Position numbers and translations under genes: made by a program | Shown: in pieces, positions 1 to 9,235 of the stretch | Layout of the letters: each line of letters begins with the position of its first letter | Position numbering within the stretch: position 1 is the first letter of the stretch | DNA from: Streptomyces katrae | GTDB lineage: Bacteria; Actinomycetota; Actinomycetes; Streptomycetales; Streptomycetaceae | DNA length: 64,000 nucleotides | Direction of reading: 5' to 3' | NCBI RefSeq assembly: GCF_002028425.1 | Contig: NZ_CP020042.1 | Location: forward strand, 2,046,001 to 2,110,000 | Notes under the pieces: model-generated | The model's database searches: none | Told to the model about the DNA's origin: nothing | Seen by the model: only the letters and a program-made list of their open reading frames with translations

Positions 1-767
1 TGGCTGGCGGGGAAGACGTACAGCTCGTGGTCCTCGCTGATGACCTCGCCCGTCAGCGGGTGCAGGGTGGAGAGCGCCTCGATCTCGTCGCCGAACATCT
101 CGATGCGGACGGCCAGTTCCTCGTAGACCGGGAAGATCTCGATGGTGTCCCCGCGCACCCGGAAGGTGCCCCGGGTGAAGGCCACGTCATTGCGCGTGTA
201 CTGGATGTCCACGAAGCGGCGCAGCAGCTGGTCGCGGTCGATCTCCTCGCCCACCTTGAGCGGGACCATCCGGTCCACGTACTCCTGCGGCGTGCCGAGG
301 CCGTAGATGCAGGACACGGAGGCGACGACGATCACGTCACGCCGGGTGAGCAGCGAGTTGGTCGCGGAGTGGCGCAGCCGCTCCACCTCCTCGTTGATCG
401 AGGAGTCCTTCTCGATGTAGGTGTCCGACTGCGGAACGTAGGCCTCGGGCTGGTAGTAGTCGTAGTACGACACGAAGTACTCGACGGCGTTGTTCGGCAG
501 GAGCTCGCGGAACTCGTTCGCCAGCTGGGCGGCGAGGGTCTTGTTCGGCGCCATCACCAGGGTCGGGCGCTGGAGCTTCTCGATCATCCACGCGGTGGTG
601 GCCGACTTGCCGGTGCCGGTGGCACCGAGCAGGACGACGTCCTTCTCACCTGCGCGGATGCGCTTCTCCAGCTCGGCGATGGCCGCCGGCTGGTCGCCGC
701 TGGGCTGGTAGGGGCTGACGACCTCGAAAGGCGCCACCGTGCGTTCGATCTTCGATACGGGCCGCAT
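1..767 (-). CDS. uvrB: UvrABC excision nuclease subunit B, 5' part
   Basis: UvrB is the helicase-like damage-verification subunit of nucleotide excision repair; it is loaded onto DNA by UvrA and recruits UvrC. The frame reads from an ATG at 765-767 towards the left edge, where the gene is cut off after about 255 codons. The N-terminus begins [20 protein letters not shown] and carries the Walker A loop [13 protein letters not shown] near residue 50. The aromatic beta-hairpin that clamps the strand ([14 protein letters not shown]) lies near residues 95-108. Only the first third or so of the usual protein is present because of the window edge, not because of damage to the gene. Confidence 0.97.
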   Translation of the reverse strand, partial: MRPVSKIERTVAPFEVVSPYQPSGDQPAAIAELEKRIRAGEKDVVLLGATGTGKSATTAWMIEKLQRPTLVMAPNKTLAAQLANEFRELLPNNAVEYFVSYYDYYQPEAYVPQSDTYIEKDSSINEEVERLRHSATNSLLTRRDVIVVASVSCIYGLGTPQEYVDRMVPLKVGEEIDRDQLLRRFVDIQYTRNDVAFTRGTFRVRGDTIEIFPVYEELAVRIEMFGDEIEALSTLHPLTGEVISEDHELYVFPAS

Positions 768-1034
768 GACTCCACCGTACGGCCCCCCACTGACACTCGG
801 ACGCCCGCAAGCGCCCCGCCCCCCTCGCGCCGGGCACCCGGCGGCCCCCGGAGGGTCCGTCGGACGGACGAGCCTCCCCCTTTCTGGTCCGTTTGTCGTA
901 GTTCGGTGGCGTCCGTGTGATCTTCGAGCCCATGATCGCGGTGAACGCTCCGCCGTGAAGTGCACAGCCACAACGACTGCCGCTCCGCACCCGTCTGACG
1001 CAGGAACAGGGCTCACGACCCGAGGAGAACGCAC

Positions 1035-1937
1035 ATGTACGTCCGAACCGCCGCCGCGGCAGCCGCCGCCTTCCTGGGCCTCACCCTGACCATGCTGGGC
1101 GGGTCGGCGTCGCCCGCCGCCACCGGCCCCGGATCCGCACCGGGCTCGACGGGACTCCTGGGCCCCACCGTGTACGCCCACCGGGGGGCCTCCGCGTACG
1201 CCCCGGAGAACACCCTGGAGGCGATCGACCTGGCGATGCGGCTGGGCTTCGACTGGGTCGAGAACGACGTCCAGCGGACCAGGGACGGCGAGCTGGTGGT
1301 GATCCACGACGACACCCTGGCCCGCACCACCGACGTCGAGCAGGTCTTCCCCGACCGCAAGCCCTGGCGGGTCAAGGACTTCACGGCGGCGGAGATCGCC
1401 CGGCTGGACGCGGGGAGCTGGTTCTCGCCGCGGTTCGCCGGCGCCCGGGTGCCTACCCTGCGGGAGTACATGGAGCGGGTCCAGGACAACCGCCAGCGGC
1501 TGCTGCTGGAGATCAAGAAGCCGGAGCTCTACCCCGGGATCGAGGAGCAGACGCTGAAGGTGTTGGAGGAGACCGGCTGGCTGGACGCCCAGCACGTCGC
1601 ACGGCGGCTGGTGGTGCAGAGCTTCAGCGCCGACTCCGTGCGCGTCGTGCACCGGCTGCGCCCCGACCTGGTGACGGCCTTCCTGGGCACCCCGACCGTG
1701 GCCGGCCTGCCCGAGTACGCCGAGTTCACCGACCGGATCAACCCGTGGCACACGACGATCTCGGCCGACTGGGTGGCGGCCGTGCACCGGCTGCGGGGGG
1801 CGCACGGCAAGACGATGGAGGTGGACACCTGGATCGTGGACGACGCCGCGACGGCCCGGAAGGTGCGGGAGATGGGGGTGGACGGAATCATCACCAACGC
1901 GCCGGACGTCGTACGGGGGGCCGTGGGCGGCTACTAG
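1035..1937 (+). CDS. Secreted glycerophosphodiester phosphodiesterase
   Basis: Hydrolyses glycerophosphodiesters to glycerol 3-phosphate and an alcohol, probably outside the cell. The 300-residue protein starts with a signal peptide (about residues 1-28, poly-Ala and LGLTLTML core). A GDPD barrel follows, with the catalytic pattern [14 protein letters not shown], the acidic pair in VENDVQ and the second histidine in VVIHDD. The typical C-terminal IITNAPD strand is present near the end. The ATG at 1035 has the strong ribosome site CGAGGAGAA about 6 bases upstream. It stands alone, divergent from uvrB; the gap 768-1034 should hold both promoters, but no clear hexamers were seen. Confidence 0.93.
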   Translation: MYVRTAAAAAAAFLGLTLTMLGGSASPAATGPGSAPGSTGLLGPTVYAHRGASAYAPENTLEAIDLAMRLGFDWVENDVQRTRDGELVVIHDDTLARTTDVEQVFPDRKPWRVKDFTAAEIARLDAGSWFSPRFAGARVPTLREYMERVQDNRQRLLLEIKKPELYPGIEEQTLKVLEETGWLDAQHVARRLVVQSFSADSVRVVHRLRPDLVTAFLGTPTVAGLPEYAEFTDRINPWHTTISADWVAAVHRLRGAHGKTMEVDTWIVDDAATARKVREMGVDGIITNAPDVVRGAVGGY

Positions 1938-1982
1938 CCGCCGGCGGGCGGGGCTGTCGGTGGGGCGCCGTACCGTTGAGGC

Positions 1983-2546
1983 GTGGACAGCACCGAGCGG
2001 CCCCGCGGGCCGCACCTCGAATGGACCGTCCTCCCCAGCGAGATCGGTCCCCTGCTCCTGGCCGCGACCCCCGAGGGGCTGGTCCGGGTGGAGTTCCATG
2101 CCGGGCCCGAGCGGGTCGGCCGGATGATCGGCGCGCTGGTCTCCCGGCTGGGCGCCGAGGCCTGGCGGCCGGACCCGGGCCGGGAGGTGCTGCTGGCCGA
2201 GCCGATACGCCAGCTCAAGGCCTACTTCGCGGGTGCGCTGCGCCGCTTCGACCTGCCCCTGGACTGGCGGCTCAGTTCCGGGTTCAACCGGCAGGTGCTG
2301 CTGGAGCTCGACCGCTCGGTGCCCTACGGCTCGGTGGTGGGGTACGGGGAGCTGGCGGCCCGGGCCGGGCAGCCCGGGGCGGCCCAGGCCGTGGGCAACG
2401 CCATGGGCTCGAACCCGCTGCCGCTGGTGGTGGCCTGCCACCGCGTGGTGGAGAACGACGGGGGGATCGGGGGCTTCGGGGGCGGGGTGGAGACCAAGCG
2501 GACCCTGCTCGCGCTGGAGGGCGTCCTGCCGCAGCCGCTGTTCTAG
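1983..2546 (+). CDS. ogt: Methylated-DNA--[protein]-cysteine S-methyltransferase
   Basis: Suicide repair enzyme that transfers an alkyl group from O6-alkylguanine to its own cysteine. The 187-residue protein ends in the DNA-binding methyltransferase domain with [13 protein letters not shown] and the active-site segment VVACHRVV. The acceptor is Cys152. Most relatives have PCHR, so the Ala before Cys is a mild deviation that also occurs in active homologues. GTG start 45 bases after the phosphodiesterase, same strand, so the two may be co-transcribed. A short inverted repeat CTTACC/GGTAAG at 2575-2600 follows the gene and may be a weak terminator. Confidence 0.93.
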   Translation: MDSTERPRGPHLEWTVLPSEIGPLLLAATPEGLVRVEFHAGPERVGRMIGALVSRLGAEAWRPDPGREVLLAEPIRQLKAYFAGALRRFDLPLDWRLSSGFNRQVLLELDRSVPYGSVVGYGELAARAGQPGAAQAVGNAMGSNPLPLVVACHRVVENDGGIGGFGGGVETKRTLLALEGVLPQPLF

Positions 2547-2704
2547 GGGGTCTGATGGATCTCCGCGGCCCCGTCTTACCCGGTTCCCCTCGGCGGTAAG
2601 GGGTGGGAAACTGCCGCGGTGACTACTGCTGCCGCCTGCCGCCTCACCGCGTACGGTCCTGCCCCGGACGTCCCGCCCGCGCGCCCGCGACGGGGGTGTC
2701 CGGC

Positions 2705-4018
2705 GTGACCGCCTCCCCCACGACCCCGCCCGCGGCCTCCGCCGCCACCCCCACGACCGCGTCGTCGTCCGTCACCGCGGCCGATCTGCCGCGCATCCAG
2801 CGCCGGACCTCCGCGGTGCTCATCGCCGGGCAGATGCTGGGCGGCCTGGGCGTGCCCATCAGCATCGCCCTGGCCCCCGTACTGGCCACCGAGATCAGCG
2901 GCACCGAGGCCCTGTCCGGGTTCGCCTCCACCGCCGCGGTGATCGGCACCGCCCTGGTCTCCCTGCCGCTCGCCGCGCTGACCACCGCGCGCGGGCGCCG
3001 GGCGGGGCTGCTGGCCGGGTACGCGATCGGCACGGTCGGGGCGGCCCTGGTCGTGCTGGCCGCCTCCGTGAAGAGCTTCCCGCTGCTCATGCTCGGCATG
3101 GCCGCCTTCGGCGCCGCGTCCTCCGCCAACCTCCAGGCCCGCTTCGCCGCCGCCGACCTCGCCGCCCCGGACCGGCGGGCCCGTGCGATCTCGGTGGTCG
3201 TCTGGGCCTCCACCATCGGCGCGGTGCTCGGGCCGAACCTCTCCGCCCCGGCCAGCGACAGCTTCGCCGGCACCTCCATACCCCAGACGGCGGGGCCCTT
3301 CGTGTGGGCGGCCGCCGTCTTCGTCCTCACCGGCACCCTGCTCGGCGTACTGCTGCGGCCCGACCCGCTGCTGACCGCGCGGGCCCTGGCCGGGCCCGGC
3401 GAGGAATCCCGCCAGGGCCGCTCGCTGCGTGCCGGGTTCGCCGCCGTCAAGGCCTCACCACGGGCCCGGCTCGCGCTGCTGACCGTCGCGGTGTCGCACA
3501 CCACCATGGTCTCGATCATGGTGATGACCCCGGTCGACCTCGGCCACCACGGCGCGGGCCTGAAGCTGGTCGGGCTGGTGATCAGCGGGCACATCGCGGG
3601 CATGTTCGCGTTCTCGCCCGTCATGGGCTGGCTCGCCGACCGGCTGGGCAGGTTCTCCGTGATCGGCCTGGCGGCCGGGCTGCTCTCGGTCGCCGCCCTG
3701 CTGGCCGGTACGGCCGCCGGGAACCACGCGCAGAGCGCGGCCGGTCTCTTCCTGCTCGGCCTCGGCTGGTCCGCCGGCATGGTCTCCGGCTCGGCGCTGC
3801 TGACCGACTCGGTGCCGCAGCCCGCACGGGCCGCCGTCCAGGGCCTGAGCGACCTGACGATGAATGCGGCGGCCGGTCTGGGCGGCGCGGCCGCCGGCCT
3901 GGTGATGTCCCAGGCCGGCTACGGCTGGCTCAACGCCATCGGCGCTTCGCTGCTGCTGCCGATGGCCGCGCTGGCCCTGTTCACCGCCCGGCGGCACCCG
4001 GCGGCCGCCGCACCGTAG
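2705..4018 (+). CDS. MFS transporter
   Basis: Multi-pass exporter of the major facilitator superfamily, about 437 residues with twelve predicted hydrophobic segments; the substrate cannot be told from sequence. Helix signatures include [16 protein letters not shown] (first helix) and the loop motif [10 protein letters not shown] between two C-terminal helices, matching the repeated motif A. The frame is open upstream to a GTG at 2603. I chose the GTG at 2705 because the 34 upstream codons show no conserved or hydrophobic pattern and a G-rich stretch sits just before 2705. A GTG at 2696 is equally possible. Confidence 0.85.
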   Translation: MTASPTTPPAASAATPTTASSSVTAADLPRIQRRTSAVLIAGQMLGGLGVPISIALAPVLATEISGTEALSGFASTAAVIGTALVSLPLAALTTARGRRAGLLAGYAIGTVGAALVVLAASVKSFPLLMLGMAAFGAASSANLQARFAAADLAAPDRRARAISVVVWASTIGAVLGPNLSAPASDSFAGTSIPQTAGPFVWAAAVFVLTGTLLGVLLRPDPLLTARALAGPGEESRQGRSLRAGFAAVKASPRARLALLTVAVSHTTMVSIMVMTPVDLGHHGAGLKLVGLVISGHIAGMFAFSPVMGWLADRLGRFSVIGLAAGLLSVAALLAGTAAGNHAQSAAGLFLLGLGWSAGMVSGSALLTDSVPQPARAAVQGLSDLTMNAAAGLGGAAAGLVMSQAGYGWLNAIGASLLLPMAALALFTARRHPAAAAP

Positions 4019-4031
4019 GGCGACCGCCGTT

Positions 4032-4409
4032 TCAGAGGTTGATGTGGTAGGCCTTGCGCAGGGTCTCGTGGACCGTCCAGGTGGTCCGGTCGCCCTTGCG
4101 CAGTACGCAGGCCGAGCCGGGTCCCAGCTCCAGGGTCGCGCCGCCCTCCACTTCCACGGTGGCGCGGCCGCTGACGACCACGAACAGTTCGTCGGCCTCG
4201 GTGTCGGTGACCACCCCGGGGGTGATCTGCCAGATGCCCCGGATCTGGGAGCCGTCCTCGGACTCCCAGAGCACCTTGCCGGTCACCACCGGGGCGCCGG
4301 AGACGATCTGGGCGGGGTCGAGGTCCTCGGCCTCCAGCTCGCCGTCGGGGACGTCCGTGACGGATACGGCGAAGGAGGCGGGGGCGGCGCTGTGGTCACT
4401 GGTGCTCAT
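4032..4409 (-). CDS. Cupin-domain protein (EutQ/DUF861-like)
   Basis: Small single-domain beta-barrel protein of 125 residues. The cupin core runs from about residue 45 to 118: GIWQITPGVVTDTEADELFVVVSGRATVEVEG, then ELGPGSACVLRKGDRTTWTVHETLRKAYH. The canonical metal-binding histidines of cupin motif 1 are mostly absent (acidic TEADELF instead), as is usual in the DUF861 group related to ethanolamine-utilisation EutQ. Function unknown; these proteins may bind small sugars or metabolites. Convergent with the MFS gene 13 bases away. Confidence 0.82.
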   Translation of the reverse strand: MSTSDHSAAPASFAVSVTDVPDGELEAEDLDPAQIVSGAPVVTGKVLWESEDGSQIRGIWQITPGVVTDTEADELFVVVSGRATVEVEGGATLELGPGSACVLRKGDRTTWTVHETLRKAYHINL

Positions 4410-4568
4410 GGTGCGCCAGCGTAGGGCGGCCGCGCCGGCCGCGGGGTGATCAGAGCGTCCAGCGCGGGCGCGGCGCGCGCGTCACTCCGTCGAGTGCGCG
4501 GGGCGGCTTCGCGCCGGAGTGGGCGGGGGCGCGTTTGCGGGCGCGCGCCCCGTGCCATGGATGGGGAC

Positions 4569-5501
4569 ATGCCACAGCACAGAGCAGCCGAGGTCCCCGT
4601 CCTGTCGGAAGAGGTGCGCGAGGCGCTCGCCGCGCGCAGGCCCGTCGTCGCCCTGGAGTCGACGATCATCGCGCACGGCCTGCCCCGCCCCCGCAACCTG
4701 GCCGTGGGCCTGGAACTGGAGGAGCTGGTACGGGCGGAGGGCGCCGTCCCGGCGACGGTCGCGGTGGTCGACGGGGTGGCGTACGCGGGCCTGGACAAGG
4801 CGCGACTGGAGCGGATCGCGGCGGGCGAGGGGGTGCGCAAACTCGGCCACCGCGACCTGGCCCCGGCGCTCGCGACGGGCGCCACGGGTGCGACGACGGT
4901 CTCGGCGACGGCCTTCCTGGCGGCCCGGGCCGGCCTGCGGGTCTTCGCCACGGGCGGGCTGGGCGGCGTGCACCGCGGGTTCGCGCAGACCCAGGACGAG
5001 TCGGCGGACCTGTCCCTGCTGGCCCGTACCCGGATCACGGTGGTGTGCGCGGGCGTGAAGTCCGTCCTGGACGTCCCCGCCACGCTCCAGCGGCTGGAGA
5101 CGCTCGGCGTGGCGGTCGTCGGCTACCGCACGCGCGCCTTTCCCGGGTTCTACCTGGCGGACTCCGGCGAGCCGGTCGACTGGACGGTGGAGCGGCCGGA
5201 GGCGGTGGCGGAGATGATGGCCGCCCAGGACGCCGTGGCGGGCCCGGAGTCGGCCCTGGTGGTGGCCAACCCGGTCCCCCGCTCCGAGCAGCTGGACCCG
5301 GCGCTCCACGACCGCGTGCTGGCGCAGGCGCTGGCCGAGTGCGAGGAGCGCGGGATCACGGGGCAGGCGGTGACACCGTTCCTGCTGGGGTTCCTGGTAC
5401 GGGCGACCGGCGGGGCCTCGCTGGAGGCGAACGTGGCCGCGGTACGGGGGAACGTGCGGCTCGCGGCACAGATCGCCGGGGCGTGGGCGGACCTGGCATG
5501 A
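4569..5501 (+). CDS. psuG: Pseudouridine-5'-phosphate glycosidase
   Basis: Cleaves (reversibly) the C-C glycosidic bond of pseudouridine 5'-phosphate to give uracil and ribose 5-phosphate, recycling pseudouridine from RNA turnover. About 310 residues. Family hallmarks: VALESTIIAHGLP near residue 33, KLGHRDLAPALA, FATGGLGGVHRG with the metal/substrate loop, CAGVKSVLDVPATLQRLET, and the C-terminal FLLGFLVRATGG. ATG at 4569 gives the usual N-terminus MPQHRAAEVPVLSEEV; an ATG at 4557 is in frame. The kinase gene just downstream completes the pathway. Confidence 0.93.
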   Translation: MPQHRAAEVPVLSEEVREALAARRPVVALESTIIAHGLPRPRNLAVGLELEELVRAEGAVPATVAVVDGVAYAGLDKARLERIAAGEGVRKLGHRDLAPALATGATGATTVSATAFLAARAGLRVFATGGLGGVHRGFAQTQDESADLSLLARTRITVVCAGVKSVLDVPATLQRLETLGVAVVGYRTRAFPGFYLADSGEPVDWTVERPEAVAEMMAAQDAVAGPESALVVANPVPRSEQLDPALHDRVLAQALAECEERGITGQAVTPFLLGFLVRATGGASLEANVAAVRGNVRLAAQIAGAWADLA

Positions 5502-5589
5502 CGGGGCGGGAGCGGGGGCCGCCCGGACACGGCAGGCGCGGGGGACGGGGGCGGGGACGGCCCGGACACCGCACGCACCGGGGGCGCTG

Positions 5590-6459
5590 GTGGTCGTCGG
5601 GGACGTGGTCACGGACGTGGTGGCGGTGCACCGGGAGCCGCTGGCCCCGGCCACCGACACCGCCGCCCGGATCCGCACCCTGCCCGGCGGGGCGGGGGCC
5701 AACGCGGCCTGCTGGGCGGCCCGCACGGGCACCGCCGAGGTACGGCTCCTGGCGCGGGTGGGCTGCGAGTCGGCGCGCTGGCACGAGCGGGCGCTGGTCG
5801 ACGCGGGGGTGCGGCCCCGGCTGGTGGTGGACCCGGCCGAGCCGACCGGGACGGTGGTGGCGCTGGTCGGCGCCGACGCGGAGCGGACGTTCCTGACCGA
5901 CAGCGGGGCCTCCCTGCGGCTGTGCCCGGCCGACTGGGCGCCCTCCCTGCTGGACGGGGCGGCCCACCTCCACCTGTCCGGCTACCTGTTCTTCGCCGAG
6001 CCCAGCCGGGAGCTGGCCCTGGTCGCCCTGCGGGCCGCACGGACGCGGGGGGTACCGGTCAGCGTGGACCCCGCCTCGGCGGGGTTCCTGGCCGCACTGG
6101 GCCCCGAGGCCTTCCTGAGGGCGGTGGCGGGCGTGGGGACCCTCCTGCCGAACGAGGACGAGGCCCGCCTCCTGGCCGGGGTCCCGGACACCGCGCGGGC
6201 CGCGCAGGAGCTCAGCCGGCGCGTTCCGCTGGTGGTGGTGACGCGCGGCACCCGCGGTGCACTCGTCGCCGAGGACGGCCGGATCACGGCGGAGGTCGAG
6301 GCGGAACCGGCGGACGCGGTGGACACCACCGGCGCGGGCGACGCCTTCACCGGCGGCTTCCTGGCGGCCCGCCTCTCGGGCGCCACCCCACCGACCGCAG
6401 CCCGCGCGGGCTGCCACACGGCGGCCCAAGCAATAACCCGCCTGGGCGGCCGGCCCTAG
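5590..6459 (+). CDS. PfkB-family carbohydrate kinase, probable pseudouridine kinase
   Basis: Ribokinase-like sugar kinase of 289 residues. It has the N-terminal GDVVTDVVAVH, the substrate-binding GGAGANAACWAARTG, and the C-terminal PfkB signature DTTGAGDAFTGGFLAARL with the catalytic base Asp in GAGD. Placed 88 bases after psuG on the same strand, it most likely phosphorylates pseudouridine to supply PsuG. That assignment is from context; the sequence alone says only PfkB sugar or nucleoside kinase. The frame is open upstream, but the GTG at 5590 is the only start codon seen between the psuG stop and the conserved region. Confidence 0.88.
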   Translation: MVVGDVVTDVVAVHREPLAPATDTAARIRTLPGGAGANAACWAARTGTAEVRLLARVGCESARWHERALVDAGVRPRLVVDPAEPTGTVVALVGADAERTFLTDSGASLRLCPADWAPSLLDGAAHLHLSGYLFFAEPSRELALVALRAARTRGVPVSVDPASAGFLAALGPEAFLRAVAGVGTLLPNEDEARLLAGVPDTARAAQELSRRVPLVVVTRGTRGALVAEDGRITAEVEAEPADAVDTTGAGDAFTGGFLAARLSGATPPTAARAGCHTAAQAITRLGGRP

Positions 6460-6463
6460 GGCG

Positions 6464-7105
6464 CTACCGTTCGCGGATCCCGGTCCAGGCCGGGTGGCGG
6501 GGGTCGTCGGCGCGGACCAGGGCGTCCGCCGTCGATTGCGGGCCCGACTCGCGGGCGTAGCGGGCGAAAGCCGGCAGGGTCCAGTGGTCCGAGGGGTCCG
6601 TGCGCCGGGCCAGGGCGCCCGGTGAGAGGCTGATGTGCACGCTCAGGTCGAAGGGGAACCAGTGGCCCAGCAGGAGGGGGCCGTGCAGGATCAGGACGCC
6701 GCCCGGCGGGAGTTGCGCGTACGGGCTGCGGGTGGCGCGGTCGGTCACCGGGTCCCACAGGTCCGGCAGGACGCGTCCGGTGCCGCCGGGGTCCGTCGGC
6801 GCGAAGACCTCCCGCCACAGCGCTCCCGTGTCGTACCAGCCGCCCAGGTAGGTGTCCACGTCCTGCCGGCCGAACTCGAACCGCAGCGACGCCGGCTGCA
6901 GGAACCCGCCGGCCGCCACCACCAGCGCGGAACGCCCGCGCTGTCGCAGGGCGTCGGCCAGTTCGGCCGCGAGGACGCCGGTGCCGGCGGCGGGCGCGCC
7001 GTCGATGCCGACGCGCTGCCAGGGGCCGCCCCCTTCGGACGGTGCGTCGAGGTGGCCGGCGAGCCGCTCGGCCATCCGCTGCCAGGTGATCGCTTCCAGC
7101 TTCAC
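6464..7105 (-). CDS. Uridine kinase-like protein with degenerate P-loop
   Basis: A 213-residue protein of the type annotated uridine kinase in Streptomyces. The Walker A region reads GIDGAPAAGTG (residues 33-43). Thr replaces the lysine and Gly replaces the following Ser/Thr, so ATP binding in the normal mode is doubtful. Downstream segments that fit the family include the FLQPASLRFEFGRQD loop, the YLGGWYDTGALWREV substrate loop and VLILHGPLLLGHWFPFDL. GTG start at 7105; stop 4 bases from the stop of the PfkB kinase (convergent). It may be a catalytically altered member working in nucleoside salvage. Confidence 0.72.
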   Translation of the reverse strand: MKLEAITWQRMAERLAGHLDAPSEGGGPWQRVGIDGAPAAGTGVLAAELADALRQRGRSALVVAAGGFLQPASLRFEFGRQDVDTYLGGWYDTGALWREVFAPTDPGGTGRVLPDLWDPVTDRATRSPYAQLPPGGVLILHGPLLLGHWFPFDLSVHISLSPGALARRTDPSDHWTLPAFARYARESGPQSTADALVRADDPRHPAWTGIRER

Positions 7106-7197
7106 GAACCAATTGTCAGTGGTCGCCCTTAGCGTTTTTCACGAGGGATCACCGGTGAACAGGAGCCGGCGGCCCGACTCTTGGGGAGGGGTCTGTC

Positions 7198-8643
7198 ATG
7201 GCGCGGGAGACGACGTACCTGGAGCTGTCGCAGGAGGACGGCGCGGCGCACAAGTTCTACGAGGTGACCGTCGACGGCGTCCTCGTATCGGTGCGCTACG
7301 GCCGCATCGGCGCGGCCGGCCAGCTGCAGAGCTCGTCGTTCCCGACGGCGGAGAAGGCGCGGGCCGCCGCGGCCAAGAAGATCGGCGAGAAGGTCCGCAA
7401 GGGGTACGCCCCGGCGGTGCGGGGCGCGCGGGCGGCGCGGCCGGTGACCCGTCGCCAGGTGGCCTCGGCGCCGTCGACGGCCCGGGCGGTGGCGCCGGTG
7501 CTGTGGCGCTTCCGCACCGGTTCCGCGGCCTTCGGCATCCATGTGGACGAGGACCGCTGCTGGGTGGGCAACCAGGCGGGCGATGTCTACACGGTGAGCC
7601 ACGGCGGGGAGGTGCTCGCCCGGTACTCGCTGCCGGACGGGGTGAAGTGCCTGGTCGCCGACGAGTTCTGGATCTACGCGGGCTGTGACGACGGCACGGT
7701 GTACGACCTGTCGTCCAAGGTGCCGTTCGGGGCGTACGGGATAGCCGCGGACGTGGACATCTACTGGCTCGACATCCACGAGGGCGTGCTGCACGTCTCG
7801 GACGCGAACGGCGGCCTGACGGTCATCGACCACGAGGACGAGCACCAGTGGTCCCGCAAGTCCGCGGGCAACGGCGCCTGGATGGTCCGCGCGGACGAGC
7901 GGGCGGTGTACCACGGTCACGCCGGCGGCGTGACGGCCTACGCGGCGGACGGCACGGGCCAGTTGTGGCACACGGGGACACCCGGCGGGGTGCTGTTCGG
8001 CTGGCAGGAGCAGGACGCGGTGTACGCGGGGACGGTGCGCAACACCGTGCAGCGGCTGTCGAAGGCGACGGGCGCGGTCGAGGCCTCGTACCGGTGCGAC
8101 GCGGCGGTGTACTCGTGCGCGACCTCGCCGGACGGGCGGCACGTGTTCGCCGGTGACTCCTCGTCCTCGGTGTACTGCTTCGACGCCGACGGGCGGCGGC
8201 TGTGGAAGCTGGGCACGGGCAGCGGGTCGGCGCTGTCGATGCAGTACCTGGACGAGCGGCTCTACCTGGTCACGACGGACGGTTCGCTGGTGTGCGTGGA
8301 CGCGAGCGAGGCGGCGATCGCGGCGGCCCAGCGGGGTTCCGTGCCGACGGCGGTGGACGTGAAGTCGGCCGCGGCGCTGCCGGTGTTCACCCCGGCGGCG
8401 TCGGCCGCCGCGGTGGCGACGGTGTCGGTGGCTTCGGTGCCGTCGGGCGGTGTGGTGGTCGAGTGCGTCCAGGTGGGCGGCCGGATGCGGGTGCAGGTGG
8501 TGTCGGACGGTTTCGAGCCGGCCTGGAACGTGCAGTTCCCGCGGGGGATACGGGAGGCCGGGGCCCGCTACGTGGTGGACGGTCTGCATGCGGCGGCCGG
8601 GGGCTTCTACCGGGTGCGGGGCGAGATACGCCGGCTGGTCTGA
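7198..8643 (+). CDS. WGR-domain protein with beta-propeller
   Basis: A 481-residue protein. Residues 1-80 form a WGR domain (TYLELSQEDGAAHKFYEV and SVRYGRIGAAGQLQSSSF), a fold found in PARP enzymes and in MolR-type bacterial proteins. After an Ala/Arg linker come repeated blades from about 95 to 395 resembling PQQ or WD-type propellers: CWVGNQAGDVYTVSHGGEVLARYSLPDGVK, then repeats with VYxxxxDGT and AVYSCATSPDGRHVFAGDSSSSVYCFDADG. A C-terminal beta-rich segment ends the protein. No signal peptide, so cytoplasmic. ATG preceded by the strong site GGGGAGGGG. Function unknown; the WGR may bind nucleic acid ends or mediate protein contacts. Confidence 0.85.
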   Translation: MARETTYLELSQEDGAAHKFYEVTVDGVLVSVRYGRIGAAGQLQSSSFPTAEKARAAAAKKIGEKVRKGYAPAVRGARAARPVTRRQVASAPSTARAVAPVLWRFRTGSAAFGIHVDEDRCWVGNQAGDVYTVSHGGEVLARYSLPDGVKCLVADEFWIYAGCDDGTVYDLSSKVPFGAYGIAADVDIYWLDIHEGVLHVSDANGGLTVIDHEDEHQWSRKSAGNGAWMVRADERAVYHGHAGGVTAYAADGTGQLWHTGTPGGVLFGWQEQDAVYAGTVRNTVQRLSKATGAVEASYRCDAAVYSCATSPDGRHVFAGDSSSSVYCFDADGRRLWKLGTGSGSALSMQYLDERLYLVTTDGSLVCVDASEAAIAAAQRGSVPTAVDVKSAAALPVFTPAASAAAVATVSVASVPSGGVVVECVQVGGRMRVQVVSDGFEPAWNVQFPRGIREAGARYVVDGLHAAAGGFYRVRGEIRRLV

Positions 8644-8741
8644 CCGGGGTGGCCCGGGGCTGCCGGGGCCGGGGGGGCCGCTTGGACCCGTGCGGGTGGT
8701 GCCGTGGTGGACGGGGGTCTCCACGGCGCCGCCCGGGCGGC

Positions 8742-9113
8742 TCAGGGGGTGTGGTCCGGGCAGCCGCAGGGGGTGGCGCCGAGCGGGGCGGGGGCGGGCA
8801 GGGCCCAGGGGTCGTCGTCGGCGAGTGCGCAGGTGACGTGGAGGACGACCGGGGCGGGGCCGAGGTTGCGGCCGAGGTGGACGTGGTCGTGGCCTTCGGG
8901 TTCGACGAAGGTGGCCCCCGTGGGGTGGACCTCCACGGTGCCGTCGGACAGGATCCGGGTGAGGGTCCCGGAGGTGACGGCCGCCATGAGGGGTACGAGG
9001 TGGTAGTGCCAGCCCGTGCAGCCGCCGGGCGGTATGACGACCTCCCGGCCCGAGAGGTCCGCGGGGAGCCGCGTTCTCGTGTGCCTCTCCGTCGTCGCCT
9101 GCCGTGCGCCCAT
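8742..9113 (-). CDS. Cupin-domain protein
   Basis: A 123-residue cupin with intact metal-ligand pattern: GGCTGWHYHLVPLMAAVTSGTLTRIL (motif 1, HxH followed by an acid-poor strand) and EPEGHDHVHLGRN (motif 2, two more histidines). The C-terminal PCGCPDHTP adds two closely spaced cysteines. Such small cupins may be dioxygenases or sugar-binding proteins; no substrate can be given. ATG at 9113 has the ribosome site GGAGGAGAG. Divergent from the DUF2293 gene across 122 bases. Confidence 0.8.
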   Translation of the reverse strand: MGARQATTERHTRTRLPADLSGREVVIPPGGCTGWHYHLVPLMAAVTSGTLTRILSDGTVEVHPTGATFVEPEGHDHVHLGRNLGPAPVVLHVTCALADDDPWALPAPAPLGATPCGCPDHTP

Positions 9114-9235
9114 GTGCTCTCCTCCACGGGCTCACCGCGTCCCGTACCGGCTCCCGTACGGGGTCACGCTAAGTGGAGGTCATAAGGTCCGGACAGATTT
9201 TCCGAATAACCAATAACCCACCTCCGTAAGGTGAT

